A DNA stretch of 64,000 nucleotides from Pseudomonas triclosanedens (GCF_026686735.1 NZ_CP113432.1:3399001-3463000), one strand, 5' to 3'. Counted from the stretch's first letter, positions 46,101 to 56,053 are shown. Made by a program: numbers and translations. The notes: generated from the sequence alone by a model not told the origin.

Positions 46101-48266
46101 ATGCCATCGCTGCTGCTGTATCTGCGCGCTGTCATCCATCCTGGCAGGGACACTCTGCTGTTCGCTCTGCGCACTGTGCTGGCCGGGTTGCTGACGCTCT
46201 ACCTGGCATTCCTGCTGGATCTCGAGCAGCCCAAGTGGGCGACCATGACGGTGGTGATCATCAGCACGCCGCTGGCGGGCATGACGCTGCAGAAGAGTTT
46301 CGCCCAGGTAATCGGCACCACCATCGGCGCAATCGTGGCGGTGGCGGTGATGGCGCTTTTCCCGCAGGCACCGCTGCCTTTCATCATCACCCTGGCGCTA
46401 TGGCTGGCGATCTGCACTGCTGGCGGTACCCTGCTGCGCTTCACCCATGCCCATGCCTTCGTGCTCAGCGGGTTCACTGCGGTGATCGTCGCGCTGCTGG
46501 CCCAGCCGGACCCCGAATCCACCTATACGCTGGCCATCACCCGGGTGACCGAAACACTGCTGGGGGTCGCCTGTGTCACCCTCGTCAGCCTGTTCTTCGC
46601 CCGTCCGCAGAGCGTGGCGCGGGGCTACTTCGCCAAGGTCGATCAGTTGATCCGGCTGATCGCGGTGCACGCCGCGGCGGTGATCCGCGGCGAGGAGCCG
46701 GAGGAGGACTTCCAGCAACGGCAGATGCAGTTGCTGGGGGAAATATCGGCGCTGGAGATGCTCCGCCGCCACCTGTATTTCGATGCCCCCAGGCTGCGCG
46801 GCGCGGACGAGCTGGTGCAGTTGCTGGCCAATCAGATGGTGCTGATGACCTCGCGGCTGGCCATCCTGCGGCGCCAGCGCAAGCTGATCGAGGCACGCAT
46901 GAGCGGCCCGCTGCCGGAGTCAGTGCAGCGCTTGCGCGAGGACGAGCTGGCCTGCCTGGAAGAACTGGCCGAGTACGGCCGCGCCCTGCCGACACCAGTG
47001 CGCAAGCGCATCACCCGCCTGCGCCAGCGCTTCGACGCCGCCGCCCGGCAGGCCGAGGAACTGGCCGACGGTCTGCCGGCCTCGCTGCGCTCGCTGGCCT
47101 GGGCGCTGCGCTTCGAACAGGCGCGGCTGATGCAGCAACTGGACGAAATGATCGAGCTGAGCGAGGCGATCCAGGACGGCCGCCCCGGCAGTTGCACCTT
47201 CAAGCAGAGCCAGGCCCATGCGTTGCACCTGGACTTCCACCTCGCGGCCATGAACGCCTCCCGCGCCTTCATCGCGCTGTGCTGCGCCGGCTGGATCTGG
47301 GTGGAAACGGCATGGGACGGCGCCCGCGCCGGGATGATCCTGATCGGCATCCTCTGCTCGATGCTGGCAACCTTCCCGCGCCCGCTCCTGGCCAGCCAGG
47401 CGTACCTGCGCGGGCTGGCCCTGGCACTGGTGGCAGCGGCGCTGCTGCAGTTCCTCCTGCTGCCGGGCGTTTCCGACTTCGAGATGCTGGCGCTGTATCT
47501 CACGCCACTGCTCTACGTCATTGCTGTCGGCCTGGCCAACCCGCAGACCGCCGGGATCGGCATCGGCCTGGGGCTGTCGACCTTCCTGCTGGTAGGGCCG
47601 CAGAACCAGGGTAGCTGGACCAACAGCGCACTGCAGTGGTTCGAGTTTGCCGGCGGCTATATCTGCGCCGGCGTGCTGGCGCTGCTGGTGTATGCCTGGG
47701 TGTTCCCCTTCGACGCCGACGCGCGCCTGCGCCGCCAGTCGCGCCGTACCCGCGCGGAGGTGCGCGCGGTGCTGCTGTCGAGACCCAGCGAGGCACGCCG
47801 CTTCCTGTTCGAGAGCCGTATGGTCGACCGCCTGGCGATCATGCTCGGCCTGCTGCCGGCCGCGCGCGACGGCCAGTCCGTCGAACGTTTCCAGTGCAGC
47901 CTGGCGAGCATGACCCTCGGCGTGGTGCTGCATCAGTTGCGGCGCGAGAGCCTGAATGCCGAGGGTCTGCCCGATGCGCTGCGCGAGCGTCTTTCGCTGG
48001 TGCTCGACGAGTTGGCCGCCTGCCTTGACCAGCCACCGGCGGCACGCCTGGAACGCGTACTGTCGGCGATGCGCGAACTGGGCGTGGAGCTGGACGACCT
48101 GCACAGTCACGACAACCCCGTCACCGGCGAGGCGATGCGCCCGGTGTTCGTCAGCGGCGTCGCGCTGCTGGTCGCTGCCGACCTGCTGGAGCGCTTCCGC
48201 GACCTGTTCACCGAACCGCGCCAGGTCAACGACTCACCGCGAGGACAAGCGCTCCATGCCCGTTGA
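46101..48266 (+). CDS. FUSC-family efflux protein, AaeB-like
   Basis: 721 residues with two hydrophobic blocks of about five or six helices (residues 30-180 and 395-540) separated by a large cytoplasmic region, the FUSC/AaeB architecture. AaeB works with an HlyD adaptor to export aromatic acids. The ATG at 46101 has GAGGGGG upstream. Its end overlaps the DUF1656 gene by 11 bases, and the HlyD gene follows, giving the order AaeB, AaeX, AaeA. Confidence 0.85.
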   Translation: MPSLLLYLRAVIHPGRDTLLFALRTVLAGLLTLYLAFLLDLEQPKWATMTVVIISTPLAGMTLQKSFAQVIGTTIGAIVAVAVMALFPQAPLPFIITLALWLAICTAGGTLLRFTHAHAFVLSGFTAVIVALLAQPDPESTYTLAITRVTETLLGVACVTLVSLFFARPQSVARGYFAKVDQLIRLIAVHAAAVIRGEEPEEDFQQRQMQLLGEISALEMLRRHLYFDAPRLRGADELVQLLANQMVLMTSRLAILRRQRKLIEARMSGPLPESVQRLREDELACLEELAEYGRALPTPVRKRITRLRQRFDAAARQAEELADGLPASLRSLAWALRFEQARLMQQLDEMIELSEAIQDGRPGSCTFKQSQAHALHLDFHLAAMNASRAFIALCCAGWIWVETAWDGARAGMILIGILCSMLATFPRPLLASQAYLRGLALALVAAALLQFLLLPGVSDFEMLALYLTPLLYVIAVGLANPQTAGIGIGLGLSTFLLVGPQNQGSWTNSALQWFEFAGGYICAGVLALLVYAWVFPFDADARLRRQSRRTRAEVRAVLLSRPSEARRFLFESRMVDRLAIMLGLLPAARDGQSVERFQCSLASMTLGVVLHQLRRESLNAEGLPDALRERLSLVLDELAACLDQPPAARLERVLSAMRELGVELDDLHSHDNPVTGEAMRPVFVSGVALLVAADLLERFRDLFTEPRQVNDSPRGQALHAR

Positions 48267-48462
48267 TATCGAGATCGGCGGCGTCTACCTGCCGCCGCTG
48301 GCCCAGGCGCTGCTGCTGGCGTTGCCGATCTTCCTGCTGCTGGACTGGGCCTTGCGCCGCCTCGGCGTGTTGCGGCTGGTGTGGCACGAGGCTCTGTTCG
48401 AGGGCGCGCTGTACGCCTGCATCTGCTCCAGCCTGATCCTGCTGATGGGGGCGCTGCACTGA
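48256..48462 (+). CDS. DUF1656 small membrane protein, AaeX-like
   Basis: 68 residues with two hydrophobic helices (LPPLAQALLLALPIFLLLDW and LYACICSSLILLMGAL). DUF1656 proteins accompany FUSC/HlyD pairs and correspond to AaeX, whose role is unknown. The ATG lies inside the end of the FUSC gene and the stop lies one base before the HlyD ATG. Confidence 0.85.
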   Translation: MPVDIEIGGVYLPPLAQALLLALPIFLLLDWALRRLGVLRLVWHEALFEGALYACICSSLILLMGALH

Positions 48463-48463
48463 G

Positions 48464-49423
48464 ATGCCCGACTTGCGTAAAGCCATGCCGCCACTGATCA
48501 CCCTCGCGGTGGTCGCTCTCGCCCTGATTCTCGGCAGCTACGCCTGGATCTATTACACCCGCGCGCCGTGGACGCGGGATGCTCGGGTGCGGGCAGACGT
48601 GGTCACGCTGTCGGCAGACGTTTCCGGACGCATCATCGACCTGCGGGTGCGCGACAACCAGCATGTCAGCAAGGGCGACCTGCTGTTGCAGATCGACCCC
48701 GCCCGCTACGAACTGGCCGTGTTGCACGCCGAGCGCGCGGTGGAAGTGGCGCAGGCCGCCCTGGGCCAGTCGCAGGCCGCCATCGCCGCCAACCAGGCGT
48801 TGCTGCGCCAGCGGCAGAGCGAGGAAACCCGCCGGCGGGAGCTCAAGGCACGCTCGGCGATCTCCAACGAGGAATGGGAGAAGGCCCACACCGATGTCAC
48901 CGTGGCCGAGGCGCAGTTGCTGCGCGAGCAGGCCAACCTGGGGCTGGCCCAGGCCAACGTCAACCTCGCCGATACGGCACTGCGCCAGGCTCACCTGGAC
49001 CTGGAGCGCACCCGCGTGCTGGCGCCGGTGAACGGCTACGTGACCAACCTGCTGACCCGCGCCGGCGACTACGCCATCGCCGGCAGCGCGCTGGTCGCAG
49101 TAGTGGACAGCGACTCGTTCCACGTCAGTGGCTACTTCGAGGAAACCAAGCTGCCACGCATTCACGAGGGTGACCGGGTGCGTGTAGAGCTGATGAGCGG
49201 GGAGCGTTTCGACGGCACCGTCGAGAGCATCGCCTTCGCCATCACCGACCGCGAGAACCTGCCCGGCAGCCGACTGCTGGCCAATATCAACCCGACCTAC
49301 ACCTGGGTGAAGCTGGCCCAGCGCATTCCGGTACGCATCGGCATCGATCCGGGCTACGCCGGGCGTGACCGACTGCGCGCCGGCACCACCGCGACGGTGA
49401 GCGTGGTGGAGTCCGACCGCTGA
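48464..49423 (+). CDS. HlyD-family adaptor, AaeA/EmrA-like
   Basis: 319 residues with one N-terminal helix (LITLAVVALALILGSYAWIYY), lipoyl halves (VSGRIIDLRVRDNQHVSKGD) and a coiled coil rich in Gln and Ala (about 85-170). It links the FUSC exporter to an outer-membrane factor not encoded here; the NodT-like protein at 30901 belongs to another system. Probable cargo: aromatic acids or drugs, from family. Confidence 0.85.
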   Translation: MPDLRKAMPPLITLAVVALALILGSYAWIYYTRAPWTRDARVRADVVTLSADVSGRIIDLRVRDNQHVSKGDLLLQIDPARYELAVLHAERAVEVAQAALGQSQAAIAANQALLRQRQSEETRRRELKARSAISNEEWEKAHTDVTVAEAQLLREQANLGLAQANVNLADTALRQAHLDLERTRVLAPVNGYVTNLLTRAGDYAIAGSALVAVVDSDSFHVSGYFEETKLPRIHEGDRVRVELMSGERFDGTVESIAFAITDRENLPGSRLLANINPTYTWVKLAQRIPVRIGIDPGYAGRDRLRAGTTATVSVVESDR

Positions 49424-49547
49424 CACCCGGACGAGGGAACTTCCCCCGCCATCGGTCATCAATCGTTCGCGTGTTTGTCATTAGCGTGATGCAGCATGCC
49501 TCCACCCCGGACGCCCCCGCGCCCGGAACCTGCTCCGCGGAATCGAT

Positions 49548-50189
49548 GTGACTGACATGCCTTCCCTGCCCCACCTCGCCAGACGCCCGACCCTGGCGAT
49601 GCTCCTGCTATGCACCGCACTGACGCTGATCGCCTGGCGCTTCGTCCAGCCCGAATCGCAGGCCCCCCCTAACCCATCCGCCTTTCAGCAGCGCTGGACA
49701 CAGGGCAAGGTGATCCTGCTGGTCCGCCACATGGAGCGCTGCGACCGCTCCAACGCTCCGTGCCTGGGCGCGGCCGATGGCATTACCGCGCGCGCCGGGG
49801 AAATCGCCCGGGTGCTGGGCGATACCATCGCCGGCTACGGGCTGACATCCACCGACATCTACAGCAGCCCGCTGACCCGCACCGCACAGACCGCCGACCT
49901 GATGTTCGACCACACTGTCACCCGTCAGGACTGGCTGTACTCGTGCAAGGACGACGACATGCTGAGCCACATCCGCCAACACAAGGCCGAACACCGCAAC
50001 CTGGTGCTGGTGACTCACAGCGAGTGCTTCGACCGTCTGTTGCAGAATCTCCACCAGGATGAGGGCGAGACACCCGAGTACGGCGAAACGCTGGTGCTGT
50101 TCGACAACGAGGCCCGCGCGCCGCACATTGCCGGCGAGATCGGGACCCACGACTGGGCGGAACTCCGGCACAAGCCGAACGCGAGCTGA
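49548..50189 (+). CDS. Membrane-anchored or exported histidine phosphatase
   Basis: 213 residues. The catalytic core is R60-H61-x-x-R64 (VRHMER), and a second His occurs in VTHSECFD. An N-terminal hydrophobic stretch (LAMLLLCTALTLIAWRF) suggests a signal or anchor, as in Ais/PmrG, the LPS heptose phosphatase. GTG at 49548 with GCGGA upstream is used; an ATG at 49557 is equally possible. It precedes the MscS gene by 61 bases on the same strand. Confidence 0.75.
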   Translation: MTDMPSLPHLARRPTLAMLLLCTALTLIAWRFVQPESQAPPNPSAFQQRWTQGKVILLVRHMERCDRSNAPCLGAADGITARAGEIARVLGDTIAGYGLTSTDIYSSPLTRTAQTADLMFDHTVTRQDWLYSCKDDDMLSHIRQHKAEHRNLVLVTHSECFDRLLQNLHQDEGETPEYGETLVLFDNEARAPHIAGEIGTHDWAELRHKPNAS

Positions 50190-50250
50190 GCGAGCTGCCA
50201 GGGCGGCATTTGTGTGCCATCTTTTTTGCATCGCTCCAAGGAGAGGCACG

Positions 50251-51711
50251 ATGCCCGCCCTGCTCATCCAGCACCCGCTGTACTTCGCGCCCGCCCTGCT
50301 GCTGGTGGACCTGCTGCTCTGGCGGCTCATCGGCATCGGCCATCCACACTGGCGGCTGGCGGCACGCGTCACCTGCTTCCTGCTGTTCAGCCTGCTGCTG
50401 TTCAATGCCGGGATGAATCCTCTGCGAGCCGCGCCCTGGCCGGATGACCTTCCCAGCCACATGATCGCCACCGCGGTGCAGATCGCCTGGTGGCTGTTCG
50501 CCGCGCGCTGCCTGACCGTGGTGCTGGGCTTCCTCCTGGTGCAGCGCGTCGGACACGCTGGCCGGCTCCTGCAGGATGTGGTCGGCGCGCTGATCTTCCT
50601 GGTCGCCATCATCGCCTCCGCCGGCTACGTACTGGAGCTGCCGGTGAAGGGGCTGCTGGCCACTTCCGGAGTCGTCGCCATCGTCCTCGGTCTGGCGTTG
50701 CAGAGCACCCTGAGCGACGTGTTCTCCGGCATCGTGCTCAACACCACCAAGCCCTACCAGTTGGAAGACTGGGTCTCCATCGACGGCATCGAAGGCAAGG
50801 TGGTGGAGATCGACTGGCGCTCCACCTACCTGCAAACCGCCCAGGGCACGCTGGCAGTGGTGCCCAACTCACTGGCGGCCAAGGCCAAGGTGCTCAATCT
50901 CAGCCGCCCGGCCAATCTCTACGGGCTCAGCCTGAGTCTGACCGTCAGCCCGCGGGTACGCCCGCGCAAAGTCATCGAGGCGCTGGAGCGAGCCCTCGGC
51001 GGCTGCCGTCCGTTGCTGGGCAGCCCGGCGCCGACGGTGAGCGTGCGCCAGGCCGGTCCCAATGGCGTGGAGTACGAGCTCAGTGGCTTCGTCGCCGCGA
51101 TGGGCGAGAAGCGCGAGGCGCGCAACCAGCTCTACGACCTGGCCTTTCGCCATCTGCAAGCCGCCGGCATCGAACTGCTCAGCGATGCCGACCTGCCGGC
51201 ACGCGAACACGCCTCCCGCGCCCGCGCACTACTGGTGCGCTCCGGCCTGTTCGACGCGCTCACCGACAACGAGCGCGACGAGCTGGCGGCAACCATGCAG
51301 CGCCGGCCATTCAGGTCGGGCGAGGTGTTGCTGGCGGCCGGCGATGTCAGCGACCAGTTGCTGATCATCGATACCGGCGTGGTCAGCGTGACGCTGCCAC
51401 ACGCCGGCCAGACCATCGAAGCCGGCCGCATGGGCCCCGGCGAGGTGATCGGCGAAGCCGGCGTGCTCAGTGGTTCGGCGTGGCAGGCGCAGTTCACCGC
51501 GCTCAGCGATGGCGCGGTCTATCGACTCGACAAGACGGTACTTGCGCCCTGCCTGGAAGCTCGCCAGGAAATCGCCGAAGCCATGAGCCACCTGCTCGAC
51601 TTTCGCCAGAAGGCCAGCGCCGCATTGCTGGTGGAGCAGCCCGCCACGGTACCGCAACGCGGGTTGATGGCCTGGCTCAGGCAGCATGCCGGGCGCCGCT
51701 ACAAGACTTGA
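50251..51711 (+). CDS. MscS channel fused to a cNMP-like domain
   Basis: 486 residues. Four membrane helices lead to the MscS pore (VVAIVLGLALQSTLSDVFSG, about 141-160) and its cytoplasmic cage. From about 325 a cyclic-nucleotide-binding-like domain follows (GEVLLAAGDVSDQL and GEVIGEAGVLSG). The conserved phosphate-binding Arg of the 'PR-A' motif is replaced: the sequence reads SAWQAQ, with Trp411 in that position. This is the bCNG-type arrangement, but the ligand may differ. An AAGGAGAGG ribosome site precedes the ATG. Confidence 0.85.
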   Translation: MPALLIQHPLYFAPALLLVDLLLWRLIGIGHPHWRLAARVTCFLLFSLLLFNAGMNPLRAAPWPDDLPSHMIATAVQIAWWLFAARCLTVVLGFLLVQRVGHAGRLLQDVVGALIFLVAIIASAGYVLELPVKGLLATSGVVAIVLGLALQSTLSDVFSGIVLNTTKPYQLEDWVSIDGIEGKVVEIDWRSTYLQTAQGTLAVVPNSLAAKAKVLNLSRPANLYGLSLSLTVSPRVRPRKVIEALERALGGCRPLLGSPAPTVSVRQAGPNGVEYELSGFVAAMGEKREARNQLYDLAFRHLQAAGIELLSDADLPAREHASRARALLVRSGLFDALTDNERDELAATMQRRPFRSGEVLLAAGDVSDQLLIIDTGVVSVTLPHAGQTIEAGRMGPGEVIGEAGVLSGSAWQAQFTALSDGAVYRLDKTVLAPCLEARQEIAEAMSHLLDFRQKASAALLVEQPATVPQRGLMAWLRQHAGRRYKT

Positions 51712-51777
51712 GTTGACTGGCGCAAGCCACGGCGGACAGCCCAAGATACAACCCCTCCTGCCGTGACGAGGCCAGCC

Positions 51778-52524
51778 ATGACCGATACCCGCTCGCTGTT
51801 CACCGCCCAGTCCGACGCCTACCGCGCCGGCCGTCCGACCTACGACCCGGCGCTCTTCGCCTGGCTCGCCCAGGCTACGCCAGACGCTGGCCTGGCATGG
51901 GATTGCGGCTGCGGCTCCGGGCAGGCCAGCACCGACCTGGCGCGGCATTTCCGCCAGGTGGTGGCCACCGATATCAATGCCAGTCAACTGGCACACGCGC
52001 CGCGTGAATCGAATATCGACTATCGCTGCGAGCCGGCGGAAACCACATCCATCGCGACCGCTAGCGTCGATCTCACCCTGGTCGCCCAGGCACTGCACTG
52101 GTTCGATGTCGAGCGCTTCTATGCCGAGGTCCGACGCGTTTCGCGCCCCGGCGCGCTGCTGGCGGTGATCTCCTACAACCTGCTGAACATCGAACCGGCG
52201 CTGGACACGCTGATCCGCCGCCTCTACCACGACATCGTCGGACCTTACTGGGCAGCGGAGCGCAAGCACGTCGAGACCGGCTACGCCACGCTGCCATTCC
52301 CGTTCGAGACGGTCGCCACGCCGCCGTTCGCCCTCGAAGCGCAGTGGGGTTTCCAGCGGCTGGTGGATTACCTGTACAGCTGGTCGGCTGTGGCCAGCTA
52401 CCGCCAGGCCACCGGCAAAGACCCGGTGCTGGCAATGCGCGACGAACTCCACGCTGCCTGGGGCCAAGCGGAAACCCAGGCAGTGAGCTGGCCGCTGACC
52501 ATCAGGCTGGGACGGGTAGCCTGA
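51778..52524 (+). CDS. Class I SAM methyltransferase, YcgJ-like
   Basis: 248 residues. The SAM-binding motif is AWDCGCGSGQAS (about 40-51), then VVATDIN, and a C-terminal part typical of small-molecule methyltransferases. The ATG at 51778 is chosen for the upstream GAGG; a GTG lies at 51763. It converges with the SH3 gene with no spacer between stops. Confidence 0.75.
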   Translation: MTDTRSLFTAQSDAYRAGRPTYDPALFAWLAQATPDAGLAWDCGCGSGQASTDLARHFRQVVATDINASQLAHAPRESNIDYRCEPAETTSIATASVDLTLVAQALHWFDVERFYAEVRRVSRPGALLAVISYNLLNIEPALDTLIRRLYHDIVGPYWAAERKHVETGYATLPFPFETVATPPFALEAQWGFQRLVDYLYSWSAVASYRQATGKDPVLAMRDELHAAWGQAETQAVSWPLTIRLGRVA

Positions 52525-52878
52525 TCAGGCATCAGCCCGCAGGCACTCCAGGGGAACCCATCCGGACTCCTCGCCTTCCACCCGGCTGCACCATACCCAG
52601 CCGCCGAACTGGCGGGTGCCGAGCAGGCGCTCGCCAATGTCCACGTCCAGCTCGCGGGCAGTGTAGTCCTCCAGGGCCTCGCCGACGCCGTCTCCGGTCA
52701 GCCTGAAGACCTGCGACGGCACCCAGCCGCCCGCCTGCCCTGGCGTGGTGCAGAAGTACCAGTCGTCCCATGCCTCGGCGCCCGTGTAGCGCTCGCCGAC
52801 AGCCAGCGGCGCGCCCCTGGCGAAGGTGATCGGCTGGGGAAACTCGCTGCGGTGCGAATGAATGACTCGGTAGTGCAT
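52525..52878 (-). CDS. Tandem SH3-like domain protein
   Basis: 117 residues containing two SH3-like units, each with a Trp pair and GGW(V) strand: WDDWYFCTTPGQAGGWVPSQVF and FGGWVWCSRVEGEESGWVPLECL, matching variant bacterial SH3 domains. No signal peptide is seen, so it is probably cytoplasmic. Binding partner unknown. It precedes the response regulator gene by 48 bases in the genome but on the same strand it lies downstream of it. Confidence 0.75.
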   Translation of the reverse strand: MHYRVIHSHRSEFPQPITFARGAPLAVGERYTGAEAWDDWYFCTTPGQAGGWVPSQVFRLTGDGVGEALEDYTARELDVDIGERLLGTRQFGGWVWCSRVEGEESGWVPLECLRADA

Positions 52879-52926
52879 ATCGGACTCCTTGCCCTGGATC
52901 AGCCGGTGGCACGCAACCGGGATGCT

Positions 52927-53595
52927 TCAGGGCGCGGCCGCGGGCATCTGCTCCGGGCGCAATTGCAGCGGATCGACCAGCCCGGCGGCAATGGCCATAC
53001 CGACCAGGTCGGACAGCGTACCGGCCTGCATGCGCTTCATTACCCGGGCGCGGTACAGGTCGACGGTCTTCACGCTGATGTCCAGTTGTTCGGCGACTTC
53101 CCGGTTGGTGTAGCCGCGCACCAGCGGCAGGAACACGTCGCGCTCCCGTGGCGTGAGTGCGTCCAGGCGCTCCTTCAGCTCGCCGAGGCTGGCGCGCGAG
53201 GCATGCTGGCGCTCGCGGGAGCTGAGCGCCTGCTGCACACTGTCGAGCAGCAATTGTTCGTTGTAGGGCTTCTCGATGAAATCCACCGCGCCGGCCTTGA
53301 ACGCGCGAATCACGATCGGCACGTCCGCATGGCCGCTGACGAAGATCACCGGCAGCTCGATGCCGCGCCGGCGCATCTCTTCCTGCACGGCCAATCCGCC
53401 CAGGCCCGGCATGCGCACGTCGAGCAGCACGCAGGCATGGCCGTCCGCCGGACAGGCATCGAGGAATTCGCGGCCACTGGTGAACGGCAGTGCCTTCAGC
53501 CCGACCGACTCCAGCAGCCAGAGCGTCGAATCGAGCATGCCCTGATCATCGTCCACCACGTACACCAACGCCCGTTCCATCGCAGTCTCCGTCAT
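52927..53595 (-). CDS. FixJ-family response regulator
   Basis: 222 residues. The receiver has acidic DDD near the start, phosphoacceptor D59 (LLDVRMPG) and K109 (IEKPYN). A LuxR-type HTH (LTPRERDVFLPLVRGYTNREVAEQLDISVKTVDLYR) forms the output. It overlaps the kinase stop by one base (TAATG), with an AAGGG ribosome site, so the pair is translationally coupled. Probable targets include the divergent acyl-CoA ligase and dehydrogenase genes. Confidence 0.9.
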   Translation of the reverse strand: MTETAMERALVYVVDDDQGMLDSTLWLLESVGLKALPFTSGREFLDACPADGHACVLLDVRMPGLGGLAVQEEMRRRGIELPVIFVSGHADVPIVIRAFKAGAVDFIEKPYNEQLLLDSVQQALSSRERQHASRASLGELKERLDALTPRERDVFLPLVRGYTNREVAEQLDISVKTVDLYRARVMKRMQAGTLSDLVGMAIAAGLVDPLQLRPEQMPAAAP

Positions 53596-55847
53596 TACCC
53601 TTTGCCCCCCGCCGGCAGCCGGCACTCCAGGCACAGGCCGCCGGTGTCCGCCGCGCGGGCATCCAGCGTTCCGCCGAACCCCTCGACAATGCCGCGGCTC
53701 ATCGAAAGTCCCAACCCCAGGCCATCCGGCTTGCTGGTGAAGAACGGCGTGAACATCTGTTGCAGCGCATCGCCACTGGCACCCGGCCCTTCGTCCTCGA
53801 CCCACACGCAAAGCTGCCCGTCATCCTCCAGGCGGCTACCGATGAGGATGCGCGAAGGCTCGCCGGCATGGCGCTCGCGGTTGGCCTCGATGGCGTTGCG
53901 CAGAAGGTTCAGGAGCACCTGCTCCAGCAACACCCGGTCGGCATAGATCGGCGGCAGATTCTCCGTCAACGCCTCGACGATGGCTACCTTGCCGCTCGCC
54001 GCTTCCCAGGCGCACAGGCCTTGCGAGGTGCGCACCAGTTCATTGAGATCCAGCGCCTGCATGCGCCGCTGGCCCTTGCGCAGGAAGGCCCGCAGGCGGC
54101 GGATGACTTCCGAGGCACGGGAGGTATGTTCGACGATCTGCTGCAGCCCGCGCTCCACACGCTGCGCGGCATCCGGCTGGGTGTCGAGAGATTGCAGGTA
54201 GCGCAGGCTGGCGCTGGCGTAGTTCATCACGGCGGCCAGCGGCTGGTTCATCTCGTGGGCGATACCCGAGGCCAGTTCGCCCAGGGTGACCAGGCGCGCG
54301 GTATGGGCCAGTTCGTCCTGGTGCCGGCGCTGCTGGTTCTCACGCAGTTCGTGCTCGGTCATGTCGCGGGCCACCAGCGAGTAGTAGCGCTCTCCGCCGA
54401 CGCCACGATGGGCCAGCAATACCAGGGAAACCGGCAGTGGTCGCCGCCCTTCGCCGGCCCGCAGCCGACCGTCCGCGCTCCACACACCATCGCGCCGGGC
54501 GATGTCCCAGCCATCACGCTGCAGGGATGCCAGCAGGCCATCGTCGAGCACCCCGGCTAGGGACTCCGGCAGCGCTTCCTCGCCCAGACCAAGAGCGCAC
54601 CGCGCCGAGGGATTGAGATAGGTGACGCGGCCGGCCGGATCGACGAACAGCACCAGATCGGTATTCGCCTCCACCACCTCGGCGACTCGTCGCAGGTTTT
54701 CCTCGGCCTCGACCCGCGCAGTGATATCGCGGGACACGCTGACCACCTCCATGACACTGCCGGTATAAGTCTCGCGGATCGCACGGCTGGCTGTTTCGAA
54801 CCACAGGTAGTGGCCGTCACGATGGCGCAGGCGGTAGGTCAGGGTCGCGTAGCCATCTTGTATCAGAGCGTCGCGGGTCCGCTCGGCGACACGCTGGCGG
54901 TCCTGCTGATGAAGCATCGGCGCCAGCTCCTTGCCGCGCAGCTCCTCCGGCCAGTAGCCGAGTAGCGTCCAGGATGCGGGGGAAACATCCAGCAGGAGAC
55001 CATCGAGGGTGCGCCGGGAAATCAGGTCGGTGGTGTTCTCGATGATCTGCCGATACAGGCGGCTCGCCCTGGCGGCTTCTCGCTGTTCGCGCAACTGCGC
55101 GGTAATTTCGCGGCCGCGCACCAGCACCTGCCGTTCGGACGGATCGGGAATGAAGCTCCAGAGGAACTGCCGCCCTTCCCGTTCCCCGGTCACTTCGCGT
55201 ACCGAACGCGCCTGCTCCAGGCAAGTACGCACCAGTTGCGCGTGGTTGCTGGGCAGCAGGTCGCTGGCCTGCGCGGCAGGGAACTCGGCGAGCAATTGGC
55301 GCAGTGCGTGATTGCAGTCGTCCAGCACGCCTGCCTCGTTCAGCATTAGCGCTGGCTCGGGATCGGCACTCAGCAGCGGCGCGGTGCGCTTCGCCCGATG
55401 AGCAAGGGCGAAGACCTCCCCAAGCAGCTCGCCGACCCAGCCCAGCCAGATATCCGCATCGCGATTGTGGCATTCGACCAGCAACAGGCCGTGGCCACCA
55501 GCGCCCAGCGGCAGGACCAGCGCCAGCCCCTCGCTCCAGCCCGCGCGCCGCAAGCGCCCGCCGAGCCAGCAGGAGACCCCCATCAGCTCGGCGAGCGGCA
55601 GCACGGTCAGCCCCCGCAGACGCTCCATCAGGGCCTGGTCGTTGGCCTGAAGAGGATCGCCGCTTCCCGGCGGCAGGCGCGAGACTCCGGCCAGCGCTTC
55701 ATAGCTGTGGCTGCGCGGCTGCCAGCCGACATACAGCGCGCGTTCCACGCCTTCGCGTTCGAGGCACAGCCGCTGCAAGGCGTCCGCCTGCACCGCAACG
55801 GGCGCCTGCTCGCGCACCAGGCGCACCAGGGTATTCAGGAGAGACAT
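53595..55847 (-). CDS. FixL-like multi-PAS histidine kinase
   Basis: 750 residues, no clear membrane helix, so it is probably cytoplasmic. A GAF-like N-terminal region is followed by three PAS-like regions (about 158-248, 263-378, 388-498). The H-box H531 lies in AHEMNQPLAAV, and N, G1 and G2 boxes follow (NLLRNAIEA, DEGPGA, GLGLGLSMS). The HExNQPL H-box is the FixL/DctB type. The ATG at 55847 follows homology; upstream extension is low-complexity. The signal is unknown. A CA motif lies upstream. Confidence 0.85.
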   Translation of the reverse strand: MSLLNTLVRLVREQAPVAVQADALQRLCLEREGVERALYVGWQPRSHSYEALAGVSRLPPGSGDPLQANDQALMERLRGLTVLPLAELMGVSCWLGGRLRRAGWSEGLALVLPLGAGGHGLLLVECHNRDADIWLGWVGELLGEVFALAHRAKRTAPLLSADPEPALMLNEAGVLDDCNHALRQLLAEFPAAQASDLLPSNHAQLVRTCLEQARSVREVTGEREGRQFLWSFIPDPSERQVLVRGREITAQLREQREAARASRLYRQIIENTTDLISRRTLDGLLLDVSPASWTLLGYWPEELRGKELAPMLHQQDRQRVAERTRDALIQDGYATLTYRLRHRDGHYLWFETASRAIRETYTGSVMEVVSVSRDITARVEAEENLRRVAEVVEANTDLVLFVDPAGRVTYLNPSARCALGLGEEALPESLAGVLDDGLLASLQRDGWDIARRDGVWSADGRLRAGEGRRPLPVSLVLLAHRGVGGERYYSLVARDMTEHELRENQQRRHQDELAHTARLVTLGELASGIAHEMNQPLAAVMNYASASLRYLQSLDTQPDAAQRVERGLQQIVEHTSRASEVIRRLRAFLRKGQRRMQALDLNELVRTSQGLCAWEAASGKVAIVEALTENLPPIYADRVLLEQVLLNLLRNAIEANRERHAGEPSRILIGSRLEDDGQLCVWVEDEGPGASGDALQQMFTPFFTSKPDGLGLGLSMSRGIVEGFGGTLDARAADTGGLCLECRLPAGGKG

Positions 55848-56053
55848 GGGCAAAGGCTCGACGGTCTTTTTGTTGAATATAGTATTTATACCATACGTCT
55901 TAGGTTGTACTTCCATATCCGGTACGACATTGCTATAAAACGGCCCAACGACCGGGCGGACAACCTGCCGCACCGGTCACGACCCGCCTGCTGCCGAGCG
56001 ATTCACGGGTCAGACCAGAACAATGAGCTAACAATCAGCCACAGGGTGTCCTC
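55848..56053. promoter_or_regulatory. AT-rich divergent control region
   Basis: 206 bases between kinase and acyl-CoA ligase genes. The middle (about 55870-55940) is unusually AT-rich with TTATACCATACG and GCTATAAAACG; it probably holds both promoters and the response regulator's sites. TATAAA near 55936 is a possible -10 for the ligase gene. No defined dyad is claimed. Confidence 0.4.
55867..55874 (-). promoter_or_regulatory. CA motif before the histidine kinase gene
   Basis: The mRNA reads AACAAAAA, a perfect but A-rich AANAANAA, 19 bases upstream of the ATG. It may be an Hfq/Crc site or simply an A-run; weaker than the others. Confidence 0.4.
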
